Of a DNA stretch of 37,187 bases, positions 8,427 to 18,200 are shown piece after piece. Numbering within the stretch: position 1 is the stretch's first letter; each line of letters starts with the position of its first letter. Location: NCBI RefSeq assembly GCF_028751035.1, contig NZ_CP063534.1, forward strand, positions 1-37,187, read 5' to 3'. Position numbers and translations under genes: made by a program. The DNA comes from Helicobacter winghamensis ATCC BAA-430. Its GTDB lineage: Bacteria; Campylobacterota; Campylobacteria; Campylobacterales; Helicobacteraceae. Under the pieces are notes generated by a model, which was given only the letters and a program-made list of their open reading frames with translations, searched no databases and had not been told where the DNA came from.

Positions 8427-9211
8427 TGATGAACGAGATTAATTCTAACGAAAATCTTTTTGAAATTGTCAATAATGAGCAAGAAATATCTGCGACTAAT
8501 TACAATGAGTTATTACAAAAATTTGCCAATATTATGAAAGAAATTAATGCCAAAATTCATATTGGCAAACAAAACTCGCAAAGCAATACGGAAGATGGCA
8601 TTTTTAAAGATTTAGAAAATAATTATATAGAGCTAAATAATACGCATTTGGCTCTTGTTTCTTATTTTACAAATCCTCCAAACGATGAGGAAAAAGAACT
8701 CATCAGCAAAACAGCCTCCATAAGAAAGACTATGGAAGATTTTGCAAAATTTGCTAATGAAATTCAAAAAATATCATTAGATGAAAAATTAGAAAAATAT
8801 AATGAACAGATTAATCAATTTTGCGAGATAGTGGAATATAAACTTTCTCATAATGCACAAAACTACAATGACTTTCTTGATAGCTTTATCAAAGATGGCA
8901 AAGATAAGCTTAATATTTTCTCGCAAATATTTACAAAAATGATAAAGAATACAAAATCATTTCTTATATTTTTTAGCTTTACAACAATTGGACTTGGTAT
9001 AACGCTTGGTATTCTGCTATTTCTTATTTATACAAAAAATACAGAACTTGAAAATTTACAAAAAAGAGTAAGCGTAATCACTCAAGGCTTGGCAACAATC
9101 TCCGTTAATGAAGACGATAAAAGCCTCACCTTGAGCTTTGCAAAAAAACAAAAAACTATTCTTACGGAAAATAAAAATAGTATTCAAATCACACTACAAG
9201 GAGGTGAATGA
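8426..9211 (+). CDS. Unknown coiled-coil membrane-anchored protein
   Basis: 261 aa, not recognised. The first 175 residues are acidic, Asn/Glu/Lys-rich and predicted helical/coiled-coil. A single strong membrane segment follows (FLIFFSFTTIGLGITLGILL, about 182-203), then a short coiled-coil stretch (NTELENLQKRVSVI) and a beta-rich C-terminus. Two in-frame ATGs, 8426 and 8429, are possible; the first overlaps the preceding stop. Position in the transfer operon suggests an accessory mating function, but nothing in the sequence says which. Confidence 0.7.
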   Translation: MMNEINSNENLFEIVNNEQEISATNYNELLQKFANIMKEINAKIHIGKQNSQSNTEDGIFKDLENNYIELNNTHLALVSYFTNPPNDEEKELISKTASIRKTMEDFAKFANEIQKISLDEKLEKYNEQINQFCEIVEYKLSHNAQNYNDFLDSFIKDGKDKLNIFSQIFTKMIKNTKSFLIFFSFTTIGLGITLGILLFLIYTKNTELENLQKRVSVITQGLATISVNEDDKSLTLSFAKKQKTILTENKNSIQITLQGGE

Positions 9212-9264
9212 ACGGAGGAATTATATATAAAAATTGCAAAAAACAAAAAACAAAAAATTTTTAA
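9208..9264 (+). CDS. Possible 18-codon leader peptide
   Basis: Tiny ORF MNGGIIYKNCKKQKTKNF. Its ATG overlaps the preceding stop (ATGA) and AAGGAGG (9198-9204) lies just upstream, although the 3-nt spacing is short. It ends 10 bases before the next gene, which has its own AAGGAG site. It could couple translation between the neighbours or be chance. Confidence 0.25.
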   Translation: MNGGIIYKNCKKQKTKNF

Positions 9265-9274
9265 GGAGATAAAA

Positions 9275-9895
9275 ATGGCATTTGGAAGATTAGTTAATGA
9301 TAAGATTGTTATTGATACAAACAATGCTTTAAACTACAAAAACAAGGAGGGTGATATTCAGCAAAGAAAAGTGGATACTGCTTTGATTGATGTGATTAAA
9401 GAAGCAGGACAAGTTGCGGCAATGGAACACGGTGCTGTGCTTTTTTCTGCAAAGATTAATAATGAGTGGAAAAACTATTTTGTTAATAGAGATGAAAAAA
9501 CTCATAATATCGTCTTAAAACCTACTAATTCACAAAATAGAGATGATTTTATCTACATCAACTCTAATGTCAATGAGCAAGGTTATTTTTACTACACCAT
9601 TAATCAAAAGAGAGAATCCGCAAAAGAATTAATTGAGGGAGTTGGGATTACAGAACACCAAAATCAAGATGGATCTAAAAGTCATTATCTGGAAACTAAT
9701 GTGAGACTCTACAACGAGGAGCTAAAAAGCGAACTCAAAGAAAAAGGCAAAGAATTTGTAGCTGTAATTTCAAATGCAGGTTTTGAAGTTGTTAATGAAG
9801 CTGAAATGAAAGCACAAAAACAAAAGCAACAAATGCAGCAAACCCAAGAGATTAAAGAGCCTGAAAAAAAGCAAGATAAAGGCTTAGAAAGATGA
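9275..9895 (+). CDS. Unknown soluble protein with Gln/Lys-rich C-terminus
   Basis: 206 aa cytoplasmic protein, not recognised. A compact mixed domain (about 1-165) is followed by a low-complexity tail (about 168-206) rich in Gln, Lys and Glu, ending KGLER. It starts after an excellent AAGGAG site at 9263-9268 and is the last gene before a strong hairpin terminator, so it closes the virB6-proximal transfer transcript. The terminal LER resembles the end of the gene at 36111 (KTLER). No function assigned. Confidence 0.75.
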   Translation: MAFGRLVNDKIVIDTNNALNYKNKEGDIQQRKVDTALIDVIKEAGQVAAMEHGAVLFSAKINNEWKNYFVNRDEKTHNIVLKPTNSQNRDDFIYINSNVNEQGYFYYTINQKRESAKELIEGVGITEHQNQDGSKSHYLETNVRLYNEELKSELKEKGKEFVAVISNAGFEVVNEAEMKAQKQKQQMQQTQEIKEPEKKQDKGLER

Positions 9896-9896
9896 T

Positions 9897-9920
9897 ATAC
9901 ACACCCTTATGGGTGTGTAT
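9897..9920. terminator. Perfect 10-bp hairpin terminator
   Basis: ATACACACCC (9897-9906) pairs completely with GGGTGTGTAT (9911-9920) around the loop TTAT, with T/A-rich sequence after it. It starts two bases after the last stop of the transfer operon. It is symmetrical, but the only operon ending here is on the plus strand. Confidence 0.85.
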
Positions 9921-9966
9921 TTATAATAATTATTGTAATATAAAATATATTTATAATTAATAATAT

Positions 9967-10009
9967 ATAACATAAATAACTATTATATTCTAATAATTAT
10001 TTATGTTAT
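9967..10009. promoter_or_regulatory. 13-bp inverted repeat upstream of topB, possible operator
   Basis: ATAACATAAATAA (9967-9979) is perfectly inverted at 9997-10009 with a 17-base spacer, in the AT-rich gap before the topoisomerase gene. Each arm contains one C/G pair, which makes chance somewhat less likely. The size suits a dimeric regulator site, or a weak hairpin. Confidence 0.35.
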
Positions 10010-10032
10010 CCAGTAATAAAGAAAGGTAAAAA

Positions 10033-12216
10033 ATGAGATTATTTATAGCAGAAAAACCTGAACTTGGTAGAGCCATTGCGGAAGGACTAGAAGGAAGTTA
10101 TAAAAGTGGCGAAGGCTACATACAAAAAGGAAATGACATTATTACTTGGGCTTTTGGGCATATTTTAGAACTTGCTAAACCTGAAGAATATGATGAAAAA
10201 TATAAGCTGTGGAAACTTGAGGATTTGCCACTACCCATTAAAGAATTTAAATATTTACCTAAGAAAGATAGCAGAAAACAGCTCAAAATCATCTGCGATT
10301 TAATCCATAGCGACAAAATTACTTCTATTGTAAATTGTGGGGATGCAGATGATGAGGGACAAATCTTAGTCGATGAAATTATTCAGTATTCTAAAAGCTC
10401 CAAACCTGTCTTTAGAGTTTTAATTAATGACTTAACTCCAAAAGCAGTCAAAGAAGAAATAGCAAAAATTAAATCTAATACAGATTTTAAAGGTATGAGC
10501 GAAAGAGGCTTTGCAAGAAGTCAAGCTGATTGGATAGTAGGAATTAATCTTACAAGGGCTTACACCATCATTGCTAGACAAAATAATTTTGAGGGCATCT
10601 TAAGTGTAGGAAGAGTGCAAACTCCTATTTTAGGACTTGTAGTTGCTAGAGATAAAGAATTTGAAAGCTTTAAAAGCATCGATTATTATTCCTTACTTGG
10701 AAATTTTGAAATTAACAATCATACAATTCAAGCACGATTAAAGACAGAAGAAAAAATTACAGATGAAAATCTAGCTAAAGAAATTAAAAATATGTGCGAA
10801 AATCAAAATGCAAAAATAAATGTAAAGATAGAAAATAAAAAAGAATATCCGCCACTACCCTATAATTTACTTATTTTACAGGCAGAGTGTGCAAAATTTT
10901 TTGGATTTAGTCCCGATAAAACCCTACAAATCACACAATCCTTAAGAGAAAAACATAAAGCAATTACTTACAATAGGTCAGATTGTCAGTATCTTCCTGA
11001 AACAATCTTTGAAGAAGCTCCACAAATTTTAAATTCCATAAAAACAAATTTAAATAATGATGAGATTGAAGCTCTCATCGCTGGTAGTGATACAAAAATA
11101 AAAAGCAAAGCTTTTAATGATGAGAACATTTCAGCACATTATGGAATCATTCCTACTCAAAACAAGATTTCATCACAATTAAGCAAAGATGAATCAGTCG
11201 TTTATGATTTAATTTCTAAAAGATTTATCATTCAATTTTTTCAGCCTAGAGAATATCAAACCACCACAATTAATTTAGAAATCAATCAAAAAATTTTTAC
11301 CGCAACACAAAGCAAAACAACAAAAAGCGGTTTTAGAAGTCTATGGAAAAATATTGATACCGATAAAGAAGAGGAGCTTGATAGTGATAAAAACGAATAT
11401 GATTTATCTAGCTTAAAAGATAATGATAATGCAAAATGTGCTTTGGTGCAGATTGAAAAGAAGCAAACAAAACCTCGCCCTTATTACACTATGACAACAT
11501 TACTTAAAGATTTAAATAGTGTCGCAAAATATGTAAGCGATGAAAAAATTAAAAAATTACTGATGGAAAAAGATAAAGACAAAAAAGGAGAAAGCGGAGG
11601 TATAGGCACACCTGCTACAAGGTCAAATCACATAAAAACCCTTATTGAAAGAGAATATATAGAGGTAAGCAAAGATAAAAAGCAAGTTGTTAAATCTACG
11701 CAAAAAGGTAGGGATTTAATCGCACTTTCTCCAAAAGCTCTTACTACACCTGATATGACAGCTTTATGGTTTGAACAACAAAAAATGATAGAGGCACAAG
11801 AGCTTACAAGAGGGCAATTTTTAGAGGAAGTAACAAAAGAAGTCATCGGTGAAATTCAAAGAATTAGCAATAACAAAAATTTTAAAATCTTAGAAGATAA
11901 AAATCAGCAAAAAATTCAATGTCCGCAATGCGATAAAGGCTATCTAATAAAACGCAAGGGAAAATATGGAGATTTTTGGGGGTGTAGTGAATACAAGGAG
12001 GGTTGTAAGGCTATATATCCTGATAATAAAGGCAAACCAAATTTTGAAACAAAACAAAACAATAGCGACACTACATATAAATGTCCGCAATGTGATAAAG
12101 GATTCTTGCAGAGAATGAAAAGTAAAAATGGTAAAAGCTGGTGGTGGGGCTGTAATGAATTTAAACAAGGCTGTAAGGCTATGTATTATGATGATAATGG
12201 AAAACCTAAAATATAA
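10033..12216 (+). CDS. topB: DNA topoisomerase III (type IA), plasmid TraE/TopB type
   Basis: 727 aa type IA topoisomerase that passes single DNA strands through a transient nick. The N-terminal Toprim region begins RLFIAEKPELGRAIAEGL, with the acidic NCGDADDEGQ cluster near residues 99-108. SVGRVQTPILGLV lies near 195-207. The active-site Tyr is Y313 in ITYNRSDCQYLPE, the topoisomerase III form. Two C-terminal zinc ribbons start at C630 and C684 (CPQC...WGC...GC). RP4 carries a comparable gene (traE). Ribosome binding site GAAAGG upstream. A role in resolving plasmid replication or transfer intermediates is inferred. Confidence 0.92.
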   Translation: MRLFIAEKPELGRAIAEGLEGSYKSGEGYIQKGNDIITWAFGHILELAKPEEYDEKYKLWKLEDLPLPIKEFKYLPKKDSRKQLKIICDLIHSDKITSIVNCGDADDEGQILVDEIIQYSKSSKPVFRVLINDLTPKAVKEEIAKIKSNTDFKGMSERGFARSQADWIVGINLTRAYTIIARQNNFEGILSVGRVQTPILGLVVARDKEFESFKSIDYYSLLGNFEINNHTIQARLKTEEKITDENLAKEIKNMCENQNAKINVKIENKKEYPPLPYNLLILQAECAKFFGFSPDKTLQITQSLREKHKAITYNRSDCQYLPETIFEEAPQILNSIKTNLNNDEIEALIAGSDTKIKSKAFNDENISAHYGIIPTQNKISSQLSKDESVVYDLISKRFIIQFFQPREYQTTTINLEINQKIFTATQSKTTKSGFRSLWKNIDTDKEEELDSDKNEYDLSSLKDNDNAKCALVQIEKKQTKPRPYYTMTTLLKDLNSVAKYVSDEKIKKLLMEKDKDKKGESGGIGTPATRSNHIKTLIEREYIEVSKDKKQVVKSTQKGRDLIALSPKALTTPDMTALWFEQQKMIEAQELTRGQFLEEVTKEVIGEIQRISNNKNFKILEDKNQQKIQCPQCDKGYLIKRKGKYGDFWGCSEYKEGCKAIYPDNKGKPNFETKQNNSDTTYKCPQCDKGFLQRMKSKNGKSWWWGCNEFKQGCKAMYYDDNGKPKI

Positions 12217-12303
12217 TTTATTATAAATATATTTTATTATATAATATTTACTAATATATATTAATATTATACGAAAATTATTTAATCACAACAAGGATAA
12301 ACA

Positions 12304-12615
12304 ATGACAAAGCACGAAGATAAATATTATGAAAACATTAACTATAAGATCTGCATAGCAATGCTTGTTTTTATAATTTTTCTTTTTTGTTGCGGACTTT
12401 ATTATTTAGACGAACAACCTGTTGCAATTTTGCTTCTTTGTATATTGCCTGTGAGTTGTTATATCTATATTGAACTGCTATTTGGTAGATATAGACTTAA
12501 ATTAAAAAAGCAAAATAAAGATACAAAATACATAGAGCGATTTGCCATAATTGGTAGTGTTGCACTTGTATTTTGTATGTATATCTCAATAATAATTGCT
12601 ATGGCAAAAAACTGA
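12304..12615 (+). CDS. Unknown small membrane protein
   Basis: 103 aa with three hydrophobic segments (about residues 17-34, 40-58, 79-100) separated by a Lys-rich loop. AAGGAT at 12293-12298 precedes the ATG. Not recognised. It lies between topB and the PcfJ-like gene, which begins 10 bases after its stop, so the two are probably cotranscribed. Confidence 0.65.
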   Translation: MTKHEDKYYENINYKICIAMLVFIIFLFCCGLYYLDEQPVAILLLCILPVSCYIYIELLFGRYRLKLKKQNKDTKYIERFAIIGSVALVFCMYISIIIAMAKN

Positions 12616-12625
12616 AAGGAGAAAA

Positions 12626-14113
12626 ATGAAGTTAAAAGACTTTGATTTTACCCCCTCTCTTTTTAAAGATTATTGCGTATTTAATAAAGAGATGTTAAAA
12701 GATGAGTATTTAAAAGCTTTTCTTAATAGCATTGATGATGAAAGATATTGTATCTTTTTAAAAAAAGATGATTTTATTAATAGTTTTCATCAATCTTTAA
12801 CACTGCTCATAAGCTCTTTAGAGCTTGTAGGATTTTTAGAAAAAGTTTTAAAAACAAATCTGCATTTAAATTATAATCTTAGTTTTTATGAGTTTGAAAG
12901 CAAAAGGCTAACTAGAAAAACTTATTTTTACACTTTAAAATATAATCCAAGCACAAGAGATATTTTCTTCTATAAGCAAATTATAGATTTGCAAAGAACA
13001 AAAGATAAAAAAGCTTTTGAATTTAAAAGAATATGGCATAAACAAGCTTATATTTTAAAAGAGAATAAGATAATTATCTCTAAAAATAAAACAAATTTTA
13101 TGAATTTTATGATAAGCAAATACGCAAGCACTCTTTTAAGTAATCCTCTTTTAAAAGAATTCCTCCTAAGTCAAATCAAAACACCCATTATCAAAGATAT
13201 TAAATGCTTAGATGATGAAAGTTTAAATTATTTAAAAATTGATTTTGCACTTTTAAATGAAGTGCATAATATCCAAGAGCTTATGGAAAAGCTTTTTAAA
13301 AAAGAATTTGCATTTAATCTTAATAAGCTAGATATATTTGTGGCTTTATCTTTTATCCTTGCTTTAAATTTTATCCCAGCAAAGGAGCATAATAAGCTTT
13401 ATCAATTTCTCATCAATAAGCATTTAACTAGCTATGAAAGAATAAAAAAATACATCAAAGAAACTTTTGAAAACAACGAAGCTTGGAAAAGCTCACAAAA
13501 AGATTTAATGCTATTAAGAGGACAAGCACCACTTGCTCTAATCTCTCATCAAAGAAAAAAATATCAAGGTCTTAATCTTTTAAAACTTTTTCTTGTGGAT
13601 AAATTTGCTATATCCTTAACTCAAGGCACTATACAGCTCATAGAAGATTACACCAAACTTGTTTATTTGACAAAAGAGCTTATTAATCTTAATATCAAAT
13701 CCTTAAAGCGTATGCAAAAAGAACACGACAGATTAGTTTCAATTTTAAATATAAAGCAAATCCCAAAGAGTAAAAAACTAAAGATTGATACTTCTTTTTT
13801 AGATTTAAAATTGCCAAAGAATTTTAAACTTTTGAAAAATGAAAAAGAATTGTATCTACAAGGCTTAGAGCATAAAAACTGCGTTTATACAAGAAAGCAT
13901 AGAATTAATCAGGGATTAAGTGCCATTTATAATCTAAATCTAAAAGAAATAGACTACACACTAGAGCTAATTAAAAATAGAAAAAATCAATTTAGCATTT
14001 ATGAGCTAAAAGAAAGGTTTAATCAAACCCCACCCAAAGAAGTTAGCCTTTATGTTAAAAACATTTTAAAAGAGCTTAATAATAAGGCTTTATCTCAAAA
14101 CTTAGAGACTTAA
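12626..14113 (+). CDS. PcfJ-like conjugation-associated protein
   Basis: 495 aa basic, Leu/Lys-rich soluble protein. The C-terminal part (about 400-485) has the pattern E-K-E-L-Y-L-Q-G-L-E-H-K-N-C-V-Y, then a Gly before I-Y-N-L and T-L-E-L, matching the plan of PcfJ-like proteins of conjugative elements (L-x2-E-G-x-x-x-x-x-C-V ... T-x-E). PcfJ family members are needed for conjugation or DNA processing in other systems; the biochemical activity is unclear. The ATG at 12626 follows AAAGGAG; an in-frame ATG at 12596 lies in the preceding gene and is unlikely. Family moderate. Confidence 0.6.
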   Translation: MKLKDFDFTPSLFKDYCVFNKEMLKDEYLKAFLNSIDDERYCIFLKKDDFINSFHQSLTLLISSLELVGFLEKVLKTNLHLNYNLSFYEFESKRLTRKTYFYTLKYNPSTRDIFFYKQIIDLQRTKDKKAFEFKRIWHKQAYILKENKIIISKNKTNFMNFMISKYASTLLSNPLLKEFLLSQIKTPIIKDIKCLDDESLNYLKIDFALLNEVHNIQELMEKLFKKEFAFNLNKLDIFVALSFILALNFIPAKEHNKLYQFLINKHLTSYERIKKYIKETFENNEAWKSSQKDLMLLRGQAPLALISHQRKKYQGLNLLKLFLVDKFAISLTQGTIQLIEDYTKLVYLTKELINLNIKSLKRMQKEHDRLVSILNIKQIPKSKKLKIDTSFLDLKLPKNFKLLKNEKELYLQGLEHKNCVYTRKHRINQGLSAIYNLNLKEIDYTLELIKNRKNQFSIYELKERFNQTPPKEVSLYVKNILKELNNKALSQNLET

Positions 14114-14136
14114 AACTCAATAAATTGGGAGTAAAA

Positions 14137-14244
14137 ATGAACAAACAAGAAAAAGCAAAAGAGCGTAAAAGAAAGATGAAAATCAAAACAGGGCTTAAGA
14201 TTAGAAAGATGAAAGAAAAGCCTTTAAAAATACCTATAATATAA
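14137..14244 (+). CDS. Tiny highly basic ORF
   Basis: 35 aa (MNKQEKAKERKRKMKIKTGL...) with about 16 Lys/Arg and only three acidic residues. GGGAG at 14127-14131 is 5 nt before the ATG. It follows the PcfJ-like gene by 23 bases, in the same direction. The composition would suit a nucleic-acid binding peptide. It is short enough to be chance, but the ribosome binding site and position favour expression. Confidence 0.4.
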   Translation: MNKQEKAKERKRKMKIKTGLKIRKMKEKPLKIPII

Positions 14245-14325
14245 AGATAAGCAAAATCTACTTTTAGCATACATATCTTTAAATAATTATTAGTATATTT
14301 TATAATATATTAATAAATAATAGTA

Positions 14326-14331
14326 TATAAT
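14326..14331 (+). promoter_or_regulatory. -10 box of the partition operon in an AT-rich block
   Basis: TATAAT at 14326-14331 would start transcription about 20 bases before parA. It lies in a 113-base almost purely A/T gap (14245-14357) with repeated TAATA/ATTAATA words. Such a block upstream of a ParF/ParG pair is also where a centromere and autoregulatory operator would be expected, but I cannot define individual sites. Confidence 0.45.
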
Positions 14332-14357
14332 GTTATACAAATAAATTTAAAGGTTAA

Positions 14358-14924
14358 ATGATGATTATATCTATCATAAATAAGAAAGGCGGGGTCGGCA
14401 AAACCCCTTTTGCTTTTTCTATTGCTAAAGATTTAGGATATTTTTTACAAAGCAATGATAATTCTATTATTGAAAAAATTTATCCTGAGAAAGCAAAAAT
14501 TCTACCAACGCCAAAAAAAATAGATAATTGCGTTTATGATTTTGGCGGTTTTGTGGAAAAAGGTGTATTGAGTATTGTCAAAGAGAGCAATGTTGTTATT
14601 ATTCCTTGCACAAGCAATTATAATTCTTTACTTAGAACACTAGAAACTTTAAATGAAATAGGTAATGATGATAGAGTTTGTATCTTAGTTACAGATTACA
14701 GGGACGAAAAAGAAAAAAAACAAATTTGTGAAACTCTTGAAAGTAATTTTACAGATTTAAATCTTTTCTTTTTCAAATTTTCAAAAATCATTGAAAATTC
14801 TATGAGTAGTGGAGCTTCTTTTACTGAACTCTACAATGAAAATAATCTTTCAAGGTTAAGCTATACAAATTTCTTTAATGAATACCAAAGACTTCTACAT
14901 TTTATTAAAAAGGAAAAAGCATAA
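14358..14924 (+). CDS. parA: ParA/ParF-like partition ATPase
   Basis: 188 aa, the compact ParF/type Ib size. The deviant Walker A KKGGVGKTP is at residues 9-17, with the signature first Lys. Pro replaces the usual second Thr after GKT. The Walker A'/switch region is also atypical (CVYDFGG instead of D-T-P/A-P). A hydrophobic strand VVIIPCTSNYNS follows, as in other ParA proteins. It should assemble on DNA with ATP and move plasmid copies through its partner. The next gene starts on its stop (TAATGG). A second ATG at 14361 is equally possible. Confidence 0.8.
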   Translation: MMIISIINKKGGVGKTPFAFSIAKDLGYFLQSNDNSIIEKIYPEKAKILPTPKKIDNCVYDFGGFVEKGVLSIVKESNVVIIPCTSNYNSLLRTLETLNEIGNDDRVCILVTDYRDEKEKKQICETLESNFTDLNLFFFKFSKIIENSMSSGASFTELYNENNLSRLSYTNFFNEYQRLLHFIKKEKA

Positions 14925-15190
14925 TGGAAAAAAAGCCTTTTACAATTGATGAAGCTTTAAAATCTGAAACAAGCTCTCAAAAAACTTACAAAAAAGCAGA
15001 GAAAAAATCATCTGGTAGAAAAACAATTGATAAAGAATTAAGAAGAGAACATATGGTCGTTTGCAGACTCAATCAAAAAGAATATGAAACGCTAAAGAAA
15101 TTGATGGAGTTAGAATTTAATACTGAATCAAGCACCTACATAAGAAAACTAATCTTAAAGGAGGCTAAGGCTTTAAATATTAATGAATAA
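14924..15190 (+). CDS. Ribbon-helix-helix protein, ParG-like partition partner
   Basis: 88 aa: a flexible Lys/Ser-rich N-terminal tail (1-45), then a ribbon-helix-helix fold (VVCRLNQKEYETLKKLMELE then S-S-T-Y-I-R-K-L-I-L-K-E). This is the ParG architecture: the tail stimulates ParF and the RHH dimer binds the centromere and represses the operon. The start overlaps the parA stop. It could instead be a generic CopG regulator, but the coupling to parA favours partition. Confidence 0.75.
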   Translation: MEKKPFTIDEALKSETSSQKTYKKAEKKSSGRKTIDKELRREHMVVCRLNQKEYETLKKLMELEFNTESSTYIRKLILKEAKALNINE

Positions 15191-15199
15191 TGCTAAAAT
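15191..15199 (+). promoter_or_regulatory. Extended -10 promoter of the methylase-helicase gene
   Basis: TGCTAAAAT is an extended -10 (TGnTAnnAT) as is usual in Campylobacter, where -35 boxes are weak. It lies 36 bases before the ATG at 15236, directly after the ParG-like stop, giving a leader of about 30 nt with AAGGAT before the start. Confidence 0.55.
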
Positions 15200-15235
15200 A
15201 TCCTTGCAAAAAAACAAAAATTACAAGGATAAACT

Positions 15236-18200
15236 ATGCGGAAAACAAAAAGACAAATTGAAGATGAAAAGTATTATGGTGGCAAAAGCCTATTTGATTT
15301 TATAGAATTAGAATTTTCACAAGGAGAAGAAAATGAGCAACAGAATGGAGAATTATCCCAACATAGAGAAACTGCAAATGGCGTTGAACGAATTAGCGTT
15401 TCATCAAGTTCATCAAGCTTGGATAGACAAGAAAATTCCACAATACAGCTTGATAATACTAGAGAGATGGGCGGAACTTTATCCAAACACCATCAAGAAT
15501 CTAGGAATGTCAGAACTAATGACACTAGCATTACCACAAGCACAAATGGAACTACAAATTTTAGAGAGCAAGGAAGCGGAGGAAATGAGAGAGCAGGGAC
15601 TAACGGATATGGAGATACTAACCCAAACTCAAATCAATCTCAATCAATTCATAGCGATAGAACCACAGATTTATTCTCCTTTGTTTCAAGAAATGATGAT
15701 GAGAGACAAGGAGCAAATGCAAGAAGAAACAATCAACAATCAGTATTGGAATCTACAACAAGAGATGATGACTTTGAAAGAAGAAATTTCAAATCTGGGC
15801 AAAAACTAGATTTTACAGCCGATGATGAAATCTATCTTGGCTCTTTGAAAGATAGATTTCAAAAAAATATCCACGCCATTAAACTTTTAAAAACCATAGA
15901 GCAAGAAAATCGCTACGCCACTAAACAAGAGCAAGAAATTCTCAATAGATTTTCAGGTTGGGGTGGAATTCCACAAGCTTTTGACCACCAAAATAAAGAA
16001 TGGGAAAAAGAGTTTAAAGAACTTATCTCTACACTAGATTACACAGAATACGAAAACGCAAAACTATCTACCTTAGACGCTTTTTATACTCCAAAAATTG
16101 TCATTGATACAATTTATCAAGGACTTAATCATTTGGGCTTTAATAATGATAAACACACGAAAGAAATCTTTGAGCCAAGTGCAGGAATAGGCTCGTTTTT
16201 ATCTTATGCTAAAAATTACAGCAATAATTATCACTTTACTTGCATTGAGCTTGATAGCATAAGCTCAAATATTCTAAAATCTTTACACCCTAATCAAACA
16301 ATTTATAATAAAGCCTTTGAACATCACTTGTTTGATAAGCCTTATGATGCTTTTATAGGCAATCCACCCTTTGGTCAAAAAAAGGTTCTAGACCCAAATG
16401 ATACAACACTTAATAAATCAAGTGTGCATAATTATTTCATTGGCAACGCCATTAAAAATTTGAAAGAAGATGGAATTGCTGCCTTTGTAGTGTCAAGTTA
16501 TTTTTTAGATTCTAAAAATAACACTATAAGAGATTATATCGCGGAACAAGCAACATTCTTAGGTGCTGTAAGATTACCAAACAATGCTTTTAAAAAAAGA
16601 GCCAACACTGAAGTTACCACAGATATTATCTTTTTTAAGAAAGGCAAAGATTTAAATATTGACAATAAATGGCTAGAGAGCGTGGAATATTATGAGGATC
16701 GTTTTGATGAGGCGGAAAAGAGAGGTTTAAATCATAATATTTTCAGCTATTTTAGAATTAATGAATATTTTAAAAATAATCCTCAAAATATCTTAGGAAA
16801 AATGGATATTAAAAGCTCTCAATATGGTCATGATTTAGAATGCTTAGATGATGGTAGGGATTTAAAAATTGCTTTGGAAAATTTTGTCAAAACTTTACCT
16901 AAGGATATTTATCAATACCAAGAAACAAAAATTACATTGTCCTATTACAGAATTAACAAAGAATCGCCTGAATATCAAAAATATAGCCAAATTATAAGCA
17001 AATTAAAAGATGGAAATTATTTTGAGTATGGTGGCGAAATTTATATGAAAGTTAGAAGTGATGACGAGTTGGTTTTTTCAAAACCAGCCCTAAACGAACA
17101 CGATAAAAGAAGAATTAAAAAACTCATCGCCATTAGAAATCAATTTAACACTCTCATTGAGTATGAAAAAAATGAAGCTAATGATGTTTTGGTAGAAAAT
17201 CAAAGAAAGCAACTTAATAAACTTTATGATGATTTTGTTACCAAAGAGGGATATTTAAATAGAGAAGCAAACAAAAAAGCCTTCAAAGAAGATGTAGAAG
17301 CGAATAAAATTTTAGCTTTGGAGAAAAATTATAATGCGGGTATTTCTAAAAATGTCGCATTAAAAGAAGGCATTGAACCTATATTGCCAAGTGCCACAAA
17401 GGCTGATATTTTTTTCAAAAGAACCATCAACGCACAAAAAGAAATTAAAATCTCAACTCCACAAGAAGCACTTATTGCTTGCATTAATGAGTATGGAAGA
17501 ATTGATTTAAATTTCCTAGAAGCCAACTTGGAACAACCGCTAGATGAAACACTTAATACTTTAGAACAAAATAGATTAATCTTTAAAGACCACCTTAATC
17601 CCTCTCGCTTTATCTTAGCCGAAAAGTATCTTTCTGGAAATGTTAAAGCAAAATACAAAGAGGTAAAGAAGCTTATAGAAGATGGCTTTAATGAATTTGC
17701 TAATAATTTAGAAAGCTTAGAACAAGTTTTACCCAAAGACTTGAAAGCAGTTGATATTTCACTAAGCTTAGGGACAACTTGGATACCTATAAAATACTAC
17801 AAACAATTTATAGAAGAAACTCTGCAAATTGATTCTAGAGACTATGATTTATTCTTATTAGAAAAAACAGGTGAGTGGAATCTTAAAGGTCTTGGACATT
17901 CCTTAAGTCCCTATGTTCGCTCACAATATGGCACAGAAAGAATAGGCTGTTTTGATTTATTTGAACACGCTTTATTGAGAAAGCCTATTCGCATTTATGA
18001 TAAAAAACAAGATGAAACAGGCAGAGAATATAGGGAATTAAATCCAAAAGAAACTGCAATTGCTAATTCTAAATTAGAAAACTTAAAAAATGAGTTTGCA
18101 GAATGGATTTATAAGGATTATGATAGACGCACAGATTTAGAAAATATCTATAATGAAAAATTTAACACAAATAAAGAACCACAATATAATGGAGAAAATT

